Shown here in pieces: positions 21,776 to 30,686 of a stretch of 64,000 nt of DNA. The notes under the pieces were generated by a model. The model did not search any database and was not told the DNA's origin. It saw only the letters and a list, made by a program, of their open reading frames with translations. Each line of letters opens with the position of its first letter. Position 1 is the first letter of the stretch. A program made the translations under genes and the position numbers. Source of the DNA: a virus; IMG/VR virus record IMGVR_UViG_3300005663_000003, positions 1-64,000 of that record. The stretch is one strand, 5' to 3'.

Positions 21776-22495
21776 ATGAACAAGCGCAGGTATTACTTCA
21801 AGCTGGCGTATCCCTTCTCCCTCCCGGGTCGTGTCCAGATCCGGGGAGACGAGAACGGCGTGTGGTGGACCGAGGATCCAAAGCTCGCCGAGAAGATCGC
21901 CATCTGTCACGGCACCACCGCCATCAGCTCCGAGCGTATCGCCGCGCTCGAAGCGCTCAGGGGAAAGGGCACGCGCGTCGGAGACGACTCCGACACCGGG
22001 CGCCTTCCATCACCCGCGCCGGTCGTCTCGACCCTCGACCCATCCGAGGACGAGGACGAAGACGCGGTGGACTGCGAGGGGTGCGGTGACGGAACCCCCG
22101 CCACCGGCCAGGACGACAACGGCGTCCCGCTCTGCGATGGGTGCCTCGAAGAGTCCCTGGTCCTGTGCGAGGCCAAGGACTGCGACGAGTCGGTGACGCG
22201 CCACGACAACGGCGACCCCATGTCCGTCTGCGCCAAGCACGCCGAGGGGGACGAGGGCAGCGAGAGCGACGGCGAGGAGGCAGGTAGCACCATTAGCCCA
22301 GACGCCCCGGACCCCGAGCCCGACGGCCCGGAGATGGTGAACGACGCCGACATCGACGCCATGACCCAGGCGGACCTGCGCGAGCTGCTCAAGGAGTGGG
22401 GCGTCGAGGTTCCGCCCGAGGACGTCACCATCGCCGACCTGCGGGCGGCGGCCCACGGCGCGCTGCCGGAACCGGCGACCGACGCGGGAGCGTAA
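21776..22495 (+). CDS. Neck-region protein with zinc knuckles and C-terminal SAP-like helix pair
   Basis: ATG at 21776 is preferred; GTG at 21758 within GTGAAGCG is the alternative. The N-terminal 60 residues (RRYYFKLAYPFSLPGRVQI) are beta-rich. An acidic linker then carries CEGC and CDGC (about 100-126) with CEAKDC. The last 45 residues contain MTQADLRELLKEWGVEVP, a SAP/Rho-N-like helix-extended-loop-helix that often binds DNA and is common in proteins encoded next to capsid genes. 239 aa. Confidence 0.6.
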   Translation: MNKRRYYFKLAYPFSLPGRVQIRGDENGVWWTEDPKLAEKIAICHGTTAISSERIAALEALRGKGTRVGDDSDTGRLPSPAPVVSTLDPSEDEDEDAVDCEGCGDGTPATGQDDNGVPLCDGCLEESLVLCEAKDCDESVTRHDNGDPMSVCAKHAEGDEGSESDGEEAGSTISPDAPDPEPDGPEMVNDADIDAMTQADLRELLKEWGVEVPPEDVTIADLRAAAHGALPEPATDAGA

Positions 22496-22498
22496 CCC

Positions 22499-23368
22499 AT
22501 GAGCATCCCGCGTCGGCACCCCATCGTTGAGGTTGGCGACGCGGGAGCCAGCGGGCAAAGCACCAGCGACAAGCTGGGCCGCTACTCGGCCTGGAGGACG
22601 AGCGGCATCCGCGACGAGGTCAGCGACCGAGGCGCGCTCTACCTCACCTTCGCGCCCAACGGCGCCAACGTCGATATGAGCGTGTTCCGGTTCCTGGAGC
22701 GCCAACCGGCGGACCTCGTCGCCGAAGTCCTCAACGCCCCGGTGGGTTCGCCGACGACCCCGGTCAGAGTGACGGCGGTGCCCGTCGGCCTCTCGCGCCT
22801 CACCGTGAGCACGCTGGTCGAGGACAACGCCGCAAGCTCGGGCGTCACCATCTGGGTTCAGCTCGCCACGCTCGACGACCTCAAGGAACGCGAGGGGGAC
22901 GTCGATGCTTTCTTCACGGGATCGGCTGCGCTCTGCCCCTTCGAGACGATCAGCCGGGCGTGTATGCGCCAGCTCTACCTGAACATCCAGTCCCTGTTCC
23001 CCCCGCCTCAGCGGTCGGCGCCTCCCCTCAGTCTGCGCGGGGCGGGACCCAGGCAGGTCGCGGGTCGGCGCGGTCTCCCCGACCTCGACGCCACGGACTT
23101 CTGGAGCCTCAACCCCGAGGGCGACTGGGAGCTGGTGGGCCTCCAGAACATCAGCGACTTCAAAGAGTGGGCCATCGCCTGGAGCCTCGGCCTCATTTGG
23201 AAGCGCAAGGCGGGCGGCGACAACGATGAGATGCTCAAGCGCTCGAAATCCTACTTTGAGGAGGCTTCCGACCAGTTCTCCCTCCTCCCCTTCCTGGCCG
23301 ACTTTGACCGGGATGGGACACCGGAAAGAGAAGTGAGGCGGACCACCCCCCTTATTCGCCGGGGGTAG
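22499..23368 (+). CDS. Putative head-to-tail adaptor
   Basis: ATG at 22499 starts 3 bases after the previous stop. The 289-residue product has a beta-rich N-terminal domain (about 40-140), a Pro/Arg linker, and a helical C-terminal domain (ISDFKEWAIAWSLGLIW, then KSYFEEASDQFSLLPFLADF) like phage adaptor/connector proteins. Its position after the capsid gene and before the HK97 gp10-like gene supports this. Confidence 0.55.
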   Translation: MSIPRRHPIVEVGDAGASGQSTSDKLGRYSAWRTSGIRDEVSDRGALYLTFAPNGANVDMSVFRFLERQPADLVAEVLNAPVGSPTTPVRVTAVPVGLSRLTVSTLVEDNAASSGVTIWVQLATLDDLKEREGDVDAFFTGSAALCPFETISRACMRQLYLNIQSLFPPPQRSAPPLSLRGAGPRQVAGRRGLPDLDATDFWSLNPEGDWELVGLQNISDFKEWAIAWSLGLIWKRKAGGDNDEMLKRSKSYFEEASDQFSLLPFLADFDRDGTPEREVRRTTPLIRRG

Positions 23369-23372
23369 CTGC

Positions 23373-23384
23373 TAGGCTAGGACC
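23373..23384 (+). promoter_or_regulatory. Putative leaderless -10 box TAGGCT
   Basis: TAGGCT at 23373-23378 starts 12 bases before ATG 23385, the spacing seen at the other leaderless-type starts. The gene gap is only 16 bases. Confidence 0.35.
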
Positions 23385-23873
23385 ATGCTCACGTTCGAGT
23401 TCGTTGATGAAGGGCTTGCCGAAGCTCTGAGGGACCTCCCTCAGAACGTGGCGGGTGCCATCGAGAAGACGGTGAGGGACACCACCGCGCGGGCTCGGAA
23501 CATCGCCAAGTTCAAAACCCCGGTGGACTCGACCAAGGCCATCAACGGCTGGCGCATCCGCTTCGAGGAGAACGGACAGCGCGGCGTGTTCTTCAACGAA
23601 GTCCCTTACATCAACGTGCTGGAGTTCGGAGGCTACCCAGTCCGGCGGGCCAGCGCGGGCGCCTCACCCGGCACGCTGCGACGAGGGCGCGCGGTTCTCG
23701 GCGGGCTGCCCCCGGGTCCGAGGACGCAGCGCGCTCCCGGCGGCGAGCCTCCGATGCGCAGCAACGTCAGCAAGCAGGCGCCGCGCGGCATGGTCCGCTT
23801 CACCCTGCAAGAGATTGAGCCCGCGTTCCTCTTCGACCTTTCCGAAAACATCGACCAGGCTCTGGTGGCCTGA
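23385..23873 (+). CDS. HK97 gp10-like neck/tail-completion protein
   Basis: ATG at 23385 follows a TAGGCT box and a weak AGGA. The 162-residue protein has the helix-then-beta pattern of the HK97 gp10/neck family: LRDLPQNVAGAIEKTVRDTT helix, KTPVDSTKAINGWRI, then VFFNEVPYINVLEFGG (about 65-85), the usual signature LEFGG. The C-terminus is a Gly/Pro/Arg loop and a final helix. It probably joins the head connector to the tail terminator. Confidence 0.75.
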   Translation: MLTFEFVDEGLAEALRDLPQNVAGAIEKTVRDTTARARNIAKFKTPVDSTKAINGWRIRFEENGQRGVFFNEVPYINVLEFGGYPVRRASAGASPGTLRRGRAVLGGLPPGPRTQRAPGGEPPMRSNVSKQAPRGMVRFTLQEIEPAFLFDLSENIDQALVA

Positions 23874-24373
23874 TGCCCATGGTGCTCGACGTCGACCTGG
23901 AGCGGAGCTGGCTCGACGAGCTGGTGGAACGTCTCGATACCGAGACGCTCGCCATCGATCTGCCTGGCCTGATCTTCAGGGCCAAGGCGCGGAACCGCTG
24001 GGTCGAGCCGAGGCTACTCAACCGCTTCCCAAGTGAGGCGGACCTGCGCGCACCGTGGGAAGACCTCACCCTCCAGGTGAGGTGCTTCGTCAAGGTCGAG
24101 GCCAAGGGCGAGCGAGCCCTAACGCTGAGCGAGGTCGTCGATGAGGTTCTGGGGATCATAGACCCCAGGCGCCGCACGGCCAAGAACCTCGCGGGCATCA
24201 TCAGGATCCGCGACTGCGACGGAATTGAGGTAGGCATCCTCCAGTGCCGCCCGGTGTCGGAGCGTCGTGCGTATAATCAGCAAGTCAACATCAGGGGAGA
24301 CGACCTCGCAGGACTGGACGTCGCCATCCTCACCGTTCCATGTAAGCTGACCTCGGCTGAGGTCTGCGGGTAA
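23873..24373 (+). CDS. Putative tail terminator or minor tail protein
   Basis: ATG at 23873 overlaps the previous TGA by one base. The 166-residue alpha/beta product contains LVERLDTETLAIDLPGLIF and LTLSEVVDEVLGIIDPR. Its place between the gp10-like gene and the tail tube gene is where tail terminators lie. There is no decisive motif. Confidence 0.5.
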   Translation: MPMVLDVDLERSWLDELVERLDTETLAIDLPGLIFRAKARNRWVEPRLLNRFPSEADLRAPWEDLTLQVRCFVKVEAKGERALTLSEVVDEVLGIIDPRRRTAKNLAGIIRIRDCDGIEVGILQCRPVSERRAYNQQVNIRGDDLAGLDVAILTVPCKLTSAEVCG

Positions 24374-24388
24374 CAGAGGGAGAGAGCC

Positions 24389-25210
24389 ATGCCCGGCGTT
24401 AAGAACATTCGACAGGGGCGGATCCGCATCCAGAGTGGCGACCCGATCCCGTTGGAGAAGATCACCGAGTTCACCCAAGGGGACTTCACGTTCACCGAGA
24501 ACTTCCCCACCAACATCATCCGCGACCGTGGGCGAATCCGCGAGATCAACGCGGGCGACGAACAGCCGGTGGATTGGTCCTTCTCGGCCACGTTCATCCG
24601 CGAGTTCCTCCACCGGACGCTGAGGGACAAAATCTTCGACGGTCTCGCGGAGACCATCGGCGGCCTGATCCCGGCGGCGGTGAACACGAACGTGCTTCTC
24701 ACCTACGCCTACGAACAGAACAGCTTCCAGCTTGCGGCGACGGAGCCCGGCGTCAAGCTCGCGGTTCCCGGCACCCCGCCGGGCGCGGTGGACGAGTTCT
24801 CGGAGGAGCCCAGCTTGGGCTTCGACATCGAGGGCGTCCTTATCGTGCAGAAGGGAGGCGCGGGCCCGGGGTCCGGCGGCTTCAACGTCCAGCAAGCGGC
24901 GGGCGACGTCGACCGCGACGTCGTCTACGACGCGGTCGGCCAGACGACGCTGGTGCTCCCCGGCTTCCCGGCCGACTGCTCCGGCGGGCGCAAGACGTTC
25001 AAGCTCATCCTCGACATCTTCGACGCCTGCAACCCGCCCGACTTCGCGGACCCGACGGTCGGCATCATCGAGGTCAGCTACGTCGTGGATAACGCGTTCC
25101 TCACTTCGGACACCTTCGCCGAAGCGGACGACGCGGACACCATCAGCTTCACCGGCCAGGCCCTTCCCCTGAACGGCAAGGTGCGGATCGTTCCGGGTGG
25201 CGAGCCGTAG
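24389..25210 (+). CDS. Major tail (tube) protein
   Basis: ATG at 24389 has the site GAGGGAGAGAG. The 273-residue beta-rich product begins PGVKNIRQGRIRIQSGDP, like tube proteins with an N-terminal strand. It has a FTQGDFTFTENFPTN hairpin and a C-terminal SYVVDNAFLTSDTFAE segment. A strong terminator follows and the chaperone pair is next, the canonical order. Assignment rests on position, size and beta content. Confidence 0.7.
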   Translation: MPGVKNIRQGRIRIQSGDPIPLEKITEFTQGDFTFTENFPTNIIRDRGRIREINAGDEQPVDWSFSATFIREFLHRTLRDKIFDGLAETIGGLIPAAVNTNVLLTYAYEQNSFQLAATEPGVKLAVPGTPPGAVDEFSEEPSLGFDIEGVLIVQKGGAGPGSGGFNVQQAAGDVDRDVVYDAVGQTTLVLPGFPADCSGGRKTFKLILDIFDACNPPDFADPTVGIIEVSYVVDNAFLTSDTFAEADDADTISFTGQALPLNGKVRIVPGGEP

Positions 25211-25256
25211 GCCGACGACCCCCTCACCTTTTCTGTCGACTTCTTCTAGTGGGTAG

Positions 25257-25286
25257 CGGGCCCGCCTCTTAGCCGAGGCGGGCCCG
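25257..25286 (+). terminator. Perfect 11-bp hairpin terminator after the tail tube gene
   Basis: CGGGCCCGCCT (25257-25267) pairs with AGGCGGGCCCG (25276-25286) around CTTAGCCG, followed by TTGTGT. Confidence 0.75.
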
Positions 25287-25291
25287 TTGTG

Positions 25292-25297
25292 TATAGT
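25292..25297 (+). promoter_or_regulatory. Putative promoter, -10 TATAGT
   Basis: TATAGT starts 39 bases before ATG 25331 and directly follows a terminator. The -35 position lies inside the hairpin. Confidence 0.5.
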
Positions 25298-25330
25298 GAG
25301 GACTCACATCAACGAAGCGAGAGTGAAGCG

Positions 25331-26047
25331 ATGAAGATCCTCGGCGCCTCAGGCATCGACCTGAGGGAAATCAAGGTCCCTATCGGCAAGCGAGCTGGCA
25401 AGGTCGTCGAGTTGACGATGCGGCCGGTGAAGCTCAGCAAGCTAATCGAAATCGAGGCGGCCATCCTGAAGCCTGTGCCGCCCTCGACCGGTGAGACCCA
25501 GAAGGACCCGAAGACCGGCAAGGCCCTCAAGCGGAATGGTCGCCCGCTGATGGTGAGGGACGGGCGGGACGAGAAATACCTGGAGCAGGTCGTGCTCCGG
25601 TCGACGGCGGTGAACGTCGCCACGGTCCTCGCGGGCCTCGGCGATCAGATCAGCGACCTGCCCAAGCGGACGGATGAGCAAACGGCACAAGCCTACTGGC
25701 TCGGCGTCCTGGACAAGCTCACCGACATGGGCATCGACACCGGCATCTTCCAGAACCTCGTCGCGGCCTCCGACGACCTGAGCGCCCCTCTGTCGAATCT
25801 CGAAATCCTGATGATGAGGAAGGCCCTCGGGACCGAGAAGGAGTCCCCAGCCCTCACCGAGGATGACGAGCAGAGCATCGGCGAGGCCATCGAGAAAGAA
25901 GAGGCAGCCTCGGGAAAGTCCGAGGGGGTCGGCGCTCCCTCCTCTACTACAAGCTCCAAGCCACCGAGCGCCTCCGCTGGCTCACCCCCGAACGATTCGA
26001 CGAAGGAGAGAGAGGAGAACAGGCAGCCCTCATCGTCTACGCTATAG
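25331..26047 (+). CDS. Tail assembly chaperone (gpG-like)
   Basis: ATG at 25331 follows GAGTGAAGCG, the recurring initiation context. The 238-residue product lies between tube and tape-measure genes, the standard place for the short chaperone. Its core (KVVELTMRPVKLSKLIEIEA, DKLTDMGIDTGIFQNLVAAS) is alpha/beta, and the tail after the slippery site (Ser/Pro/Thr-rich) is probably unimportant. The GGGAAAG heptamer at 25912-25918 lets a fraction of ribosomes make the longer product. Confidence 0.8.
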   Translation: MKILGASGIDLREIKVPIGKRAGKVVELTMRPVKLSKLIEIEAAILKPVPPSTGETQKDPKTGKALKRNGRPLMVRDGRDEKYLEQVVLRSTAVNVATVLAGLGDQISDLPKRTDEQTAQAYWLGVLDKLTDMGIDTGIFQNLVAASDDLSAPLSNLEILMMRKALGTEKESPALTEDDEQSIGEAIEKEEAASGKSEGVGAPSSTTSSKPPSASAGSPPNDSTKEREENRQPSSSTL

Positions 26048-26262
26048 AGCGTAGAAGGCAAGACCTCGAAGACTTGGGTGAGGTGGTTGAGCGAGCCTTT
26101 GGGCGTGTGCTGGCGCAAGCGTTCGGTAAGAGTGAGGAAGCAGGAGAAGAAGGGATCCGGACGGAGTCGGCAACCTACATAGGACACGACCCGAAGACCG
26201 GAGCGAGGACCGAGGCCAATGGCAACAGCCGAACTCAGAGGAGTCATCAGCGGCGACGCTAG
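25331..26262 (+). CDS. Tail assembly chaperone frameshift product (gpGT-like), -1 at 25918
   Basis: The heptamer G GGA AAG at 25912-25918 is in the zero frame and identical to the lambda G/T slippery sequence. After a -1 slip the frame is open from 25918 to TAG 26260-26262, giving a 310-residue product. The added part reads LLYYKLQATERLRWLTPERF and LIVYAIERRRQDLEDLGEVV, typical of gpT. A possible GAGGG/CCCTC stem follows the heptamer. The T part overlaps the tape-measure start by 44 bases and has no independent start of its own near its beginning. Confidence 0.85.
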
Positions 26263-29200
26263 TGAGTTCGTCGCGGCCTCGACTCAGGCCCAGCGATCCC
26301 TGGGCGCACTCGGCAAGACCGGGGCGACGGTCGCCACGCAGCTCCAGAATGTGCTGGGAGGAACCGGGACGCAGCGCGATGCGCTCGGTCGGTTCACGAA
26401 GAACGCAGGGAAGGCTCGCGACGCGCTCGGGCGTTTCAAGAAAGAAGGCGCGGCGACTTCCTCCATCTTCTCCAAGCTGCGCAACACGCTCGGCAAGGTG
26501 GGGAGGTCGGCCATCGACGCGGGCAAGTCGGCGGCCTCTGCGTTCCGTTCGGCTGGCGGAATCCTCAAGGACATCGCGATCGGCGCCACTGCGGTTGTTG
26601 CTGCGCTAGCCGCGATCGGCGGCGCGGCGGTCGTGAACTTCGCCAAGTTCCAAACCGCCTTTAGCCAGGTCCGCACCCTGGTCGACGAGTCGCAGGTCGA
26701 CGTCCAACTGCTGAGCGACGGCGTGCGTGAGCTGTCGGTGCGGTTCGGTGTCGACGTCACCGAGGCGACGCGAGCGGCCTACCAAGCGATCAGCGCCGGG
26801 CAGGACCCCGCGAACGTGGTGAACTTCCTCGCCACCGCCTTCGAGAATGCGGCGGCTGGTGCGGCCACCGTAGTCGAGTCGGTCGACCTTCTGACCTCGG
26901 CCCTTAACGTGTTCGAGTCACAAGGGCTCACCGCTGAGCAGGCGTCGGACATCCTGTTCAAAACTGTCGAGCTTGGCAAGACGACCATCGCCGAACTCGC
27001 GGCGAGCTTCGGCCAGGTTGGACCCATCGCCGCTGCCGCCGGGGTGAGCTTCGCCGACCTCGGCGCCGCGCTCGCGACGACGACGGCCCAAGGCTTGAGC
27101 ACTGCCGAGGCGTCGACCGCAATCAAGGCGGCCATCGCCGGGATCGTCAACCCGGCTAAGGGGGCTGCTGGCGCTCTCGAAAGCATCGGCGTCAGTGCGC
27201 GGAGTCTCAGAGAGGAGGGCCTGGTCGCGACGTTCGAGAGGATCGGCGACGCGACCGGCGGGGCCATCGAGAACATCGTAAGGTTCCTCCCCAACATCCG
27301 TGCGGTCAACGCGGCGGCGATCCTCGCGGGTAGTGGCCTCGACAAGTTCAGGGCGGCGGCTGAAGGGACCTCGGATTCAACCGGCGCCGCGTCGCGCGCC
27401 TTCGAGAAGCTGGTAGCCGACATTGCCCGAACGTTCAGCATCATCCGCCAGACTCTGACGGACACCTTCCGCCAGATCGGCGAAGCCTTGACGCCGATCG
27501 TCGGTCAACTCGGCAACGTGTTCAGCGCGTTCGCTATGAACACGCGCACAGAGGTCATCGCCCTGACTCGCGTTCTCGGCGCTCGGTTCGCTGACGCTGG
27601 GGACTCGATCGAGGATTTCGAGGCGACGGTGAGCAGCTCGGGCGGCGCGATCAGTCTCGGGCTGAGCGCCGTGAGCGCCGTGCTGGAAGGTCTCGCCGAC
27701 GCATTCAATTCGGTCGCCCGCCCCGTCGGCGCCATCGCGGCGTCGTTCGAGTTCCTCGCCACCATCCTCAAGTCCGCGCTCCTGTCGGTCGTCTCGCTTG
27801 TCACGATCGCGCTCAATGGGCTGCTACAGATCATCGTGGGAATCCCCGAGGCGCTCATCCGTCTCGTCTCCACGGTCGCCGACTTCATCCCCGGACTCGA
27901 CGGCCTGGTCAAGAGCCTCGACAAAGCGAGCACCGGACTCAAGGACATCCGCGACGAGGCGCAAGCCTTCTCGGATTCTCTGGAGGAGTCGCAAGAGGCG
28001 GCGGTAAAGGCTGCTGAGGAGTTCGACTTCTCTGCCGTGTTGAATGAAAGTGCGAAGGCGGTGCGTGAAGTTGGGACCAGCTTCGCGGAAGCCGCCAACG
28101 ATGTCGAGGACTTCGGCGAGGAAGTCGCAGCGGCAGTGCGCGAGGCGCAGGCCCGGGGCGAGATCGTGCAACTCGGCAGCGACCTCAAGACGACGGCAGC
28201 CGAGGCGAAGGGCGCAGCCGAAGCACTCACCGAGTTGGGCGAGGCTGGAGCCGGGGCGACCGCCGGGCTCAACGCCGCGACGACTGCGACCACCGGACTG
28301 AGTCAAGCTCTCCAGGGGATCGCAGGCGGAAGCTCAGAGGCGGCGCGCGGGCTCGCCGACCTCGGGCCTAAGGCGATGGAAGTCGCCGAGGCCATCGCGG
28401 GGATCGGGGCGGCTCAGACCGATGAGCAAGCCTTGGCCCGGCGGCAGGAAGCCATCGCGAACCTGATCGCGGCGGCGGATGCCGAACTGTCCAAAGCCAT
28501 CACTGCAGCTCGCGACCGGGGCAGGGAGCAGCTACAGGAAGCGGAAGCGAACCTGCGCGCAGCCCAGGCGACCGCACAGGAAGCGGCTGGGACCGAAGTC
28601 TTCGCCGCTGCGTTCCGGGAGGAGCGCCGCGCAGCCGACGACCTTGAGGCCACGGTTCGCAGCGTTAACGATGCGTTCAACGCCCAGCGCGCCTTGGCGC
28701 GCGAAGTCTTCGACTCGGTCATCCAAGACATCGGTGGGATCGATGGCGCGCTGGAGGTCTTCCGCACGGACTCCATCGCCAAGGCTGCGACAGCCGGGCG
28801 GGCGACCACGGCAGAGGCACGCCGCGTGTTCGACAGGGAAGTGGCCCGGCTGCGTGAGGCGCGGGCCGCTTCGGAAATCGAGGACGTCGCCTTCTTCGAT
28901 CAGCTCAATGCAGCACGCGCCCGGCTCAACCAAACCGTGGAGGATGCTGGCGACACGTTCGAGCGGGCGCGCGACCAGGCCGAGGCTGCCTTCGACCTCG
29001 GCACTCAGACGGCATCGGTCAACGAACTCGCAGACGCTCTCACCGGTCCGTTCGCCGAGGCGGTCCAGCAAGCGCGCGAGGATGCCGAGACGTTCGGCTT
29101 CAGTCAGGAGGAGTTGAACGAGGCCCTCAAGGGGATCGTCGAGCAGTCGGAGGAGACGGGCGAGAGCGTTGTGGACCTCGCCGAGGACTTCGAAGACCTC

Positions 29201-29752
29201 GGCGAGTCGGCCAAGGACGCAGCGGCGGACCTCAAGGAGTCGGCACGCATTGCCGAGGAAGCGGCCACCAGCTTCGAGAACGCGTCCGCTCGGTTGACTC
29301 AGGCGCAGAGCTTCGCAAGAACCGGTGTCGGCGTGCGGTCAGGTGGCGAGACCCAGGCGCAGGTAAACGCGCGGTTCGGCGGCCTGCGGTTCGGCATCCA
29401 ACAGCAGCCCCGGACCACGGGCAGGCGCAGCATCACGGGCCGGGCTATCAGCGAGTCGGGACAGATCGCGCCGCGCGGCATCCTGAGCTTCGACCTCGGT
29501 GGCCCGGTGCGGACCGACCAGCTCGCGCGCCTCCAGGCTGGCGAGACGGTCCTCAGCCGCTTCGACACGGCGGCCCTTCGGTCGATCCTCGGCAGTCGAG
29601 GCGGCGGCGCAGCCACCAACATCATCAACGTCTCGCCGACCTTTAATATCGAGGGCGGGAACGCAGAGGACAACCGCGCGATGGCCCGCAGCCTCATCCC
29701 GGAGATCACTCGGGCGGTAGACCTCGGAGTGGTCGGGAAGGGGGTGCTGTGA
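26219..29752 (+). CDS. Tape measure protein (TP901-like core)
   Basis: ATG at 26219 opens 1177 residues that set tail length and form the ejection ruler. The N-terminus is basic, with a repeated DALGRF(T/K)K segment near 58 and 69. A hydrophobic stretch lies near 120-142. Residues about 145-410 match the TP901-type core (FSQVRTLVDES, TTIAELAASFGQVGPIAAAA, FLPNIRAVNAAAILAGSGL). A second hydrophobic zone lies near 505-560. A long Ala/Glu coiled-coil region follows to about 1020, then a basic C-terminus. It ends inside the GTG of the next gene. Confidence 0.9.
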   Translation: MATAELRGVISGDASEFVAASTQAQRSLGALGKTGATVATQLQNVLGGTGTQRDALGRFTKNAGKARDALGRFKKEGAATSSIFSKLRNTLGKVGRSAIDAGKSAASAFRSAGGILKDIAIGATAVVAALAAIGGAAVVNFAKFQTAFSQVRTLVDESQVDVQLLSDGVRELSVRFGVDVTEATRAAYQAISAGQDPANVVNFLATAFENAAAGAATVVESVDLLTSALNVFESQGLTAEQASDILFKTVELGKTTIAELAASFGQVGPIAAAAGVSFADLGAALATTTAQGLSTAEASTAIKAAIAGIVNPAKGAAGALESIGVSARSLREEGLVATFERIGDATGGAIENIVRFLPNIRAVNAAAILAGSGLDKFRAAAEGTSDSTGAASRAFEKLVADIARTFSIIRQTLTDTFRQIGEALTPIVGQLGNVFSAFAMNTRTEVIALTRVLGARFADAGDSIEDFEATVSSSGGAISLGLSAVSAVLEGLADAFNSVARPVGAIAASFEFLATILKSALLSVVSLVTIALNGLLQIIVGIPEALIRLVSTVADFIPGLDGLVKSLDKASTGLKDIRDEAQAFSDSLEESQEAAVKAAEEFDFSAVLNESAKAVREVGTSFAEAANDVEDFGEEVAAAVREAQARGEIVQLGSDLKTTAAEAKGAAEALTELGEAGAGATAGLNAATTATTGLSQALQGIAGGSSEAARGLADLGPKAMEVAEAIAGIGAAQTDEQALARRQEAIANLIAAADAELSKAITAARDRGREQLQEAEANLRAAQATAQEAAGTEVFAAAFREERRAADDLEATVRSVNDAFNAQRALAREVFDSVIQDIGGIDGALEVFRTDSIAKAATAGRATTAEARRVFDREVARLREARAASEIEDVAFFDQLNAARARLNQTVEDAGDTFERARDQAEAAFDLGTQTASVNELADALTGPFAEAVQQAREDAETFGFSQEELNEALKGIVEQSEETGESVVDLAEDFEDLGESAKDAAADLKESARIAEEAATSFENASARLTQAQSFARTGVGVRSGGETQAQVNARFGGLRFGIQQQPRTTGRRSITGRAISESGQIAPRGILSFDLGGPVRTDQLARLQAGETVLSRFDTAALRSILGSRGGGAATNIINVSPTFNIEGGNAEDNRAMARSLIPEITRAVDLGVVGKGVL

Positions 29753-30306
29753 GCTGGACCTTCACCAACTTCCAGACCGGCCTGACCATCACGGTTCGCA
29801 ACCCCGAGCCCGGTGACACGCACCGCTTCGAGCGGCGGCAGGCGAGCGGCGAGACGGAAGGCGGCAGGCAGTTCACGCAAGACCTGGGCATCACCGATGA
29901 GTTCCTCGAAGGGAGCTGGGCGGCGCTCAGCCGCTGCGAGAAGGACGACCTGCTCCGCTTCTTCGAGTCGGTGAAGTATCGGGCGCTCAGCTTCCGCCTG
30001 GCGACGACCGACGGCGGCGCGCATATCCCGTTCGGGTTCAACCCGGCGAACTCCATCAACCGCGTGCGCCTCGACCAGTCGCGGCTGGAGTTCCGCCACA
30101 TCCTGAACGACGCGGCGCGGCGCGGCGTCGACGAGCGGTTCGAGACGACGATGCGCTTCCGGTTCGTGCCGCTCCCGACGGTCGAGGTTTCAGACGTCAT
30201 AGACATCGCGGACAATGTCATCATCGCGTTCAATGACGTCCTTCAGGCGTCGGCCAACGATTCGGTTTCGGTTAACGACAGCGTGGTATCGGCGGTCCTC
30301 TCCTGA
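29749..30306 (+). CDS. Putative distal tail protein
   Basis: GTG at 29749 overlaps the tape-measure stop (GTGA). The 185-residue product is beta-rich, with TITVRNPEPGDTHRFERRQ and a middle FFESVKYRALSFRLATTDGG, and ends in an Asn/Ser/Val strand region (ASANDSVSVNDSV). Position directly after the tape measure is that of distal tail or tail-tip assembly proteins. No decisive motif. Confidence 0.5.
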   Translation: MSWTFTNFQTGLTITVRNPEPGDTHRFERRQASGETEGGRQFTQDLGITDEFLEGSWAALSRCEKDDLLRFFESVKYRALSFRLATTDGGAHIPFGFNPANSINRVRLDQSRLEFRHILNDAARRGVDERFETTMRFRFVPLPTVEVSDVIDIADNVIIAFNDVLQASANDSVSVNDSVVSAVLS

Positions 30307-30686
30307 TGGAAACTCACAAGCTGGCGATCCTCTGCGCCCCGTTCCGCAAGCGATCGGCCGGAGACATTACGCGCATGAAGCGCGCGAAGTCCGAACTCCT
30401 CAAGCGGGGCTGGCTCCCCATCTTCCTGCCCGACACCTTGGTGGACGTGCTCGACGACGACGACGACGAGCAGCGCGTGCTCGCGGTCGCGGCGTCGTCT
30501 TTCTTCTGCCGGACGATGGCGGACTTCCCCGACGCGGAGATGGTTGTCGTCGGTCTCCACATGACCGTGGGGATGCGCTCAGACGTTGCGTCCTGGCTCG
30601 ACGCTGGAGGCCCGGCGCCGAGGAACATCGCGGACGTCATCTTCAACGGCGAGAAGGAGGAGGTAGACGATGGCGGCAATCACTGA
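30306..30686 (+). CDS. Rossmann-like small protein, DUF4406/deoxyribosyltransferase-like
   Basis: ATG at 30306 overlaps the preceding TGA by one base. The 126-residue product starts with a strand-loop (KLAILCAPFRKRSAGDITR) and later has FPDAEMVVVGLHMTVGMRSD, a layout like DUF4406 and nucleoside 2-deoxyribosyltransferase-like folds. An Asp run (DDDDDE) lies mid-way. Fold assignment is tentative. It is an accessory gene in the tail region and overlaps the HNH gene by 17 bases. Confidence 0.4.
   Translation: METHKLAILCAPFRKRSAGDITRMKRAKSELLKRGWLPIFLPDTLVDVLDDDDDEQRVLAVAASSFFCRTMADFPDAEMVVVGLHMTVGMRSDVASWLDAGGPAPRNIADVIFNGEKEEVDDGGNH

Noticed and set aside
20500-21783. Long minus-strand open frame opposite the major capsid gene
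   Set aside because: Same reasoning: a well-supported capsid gene lies on the + strand, and the antisense product has only shadow composition.
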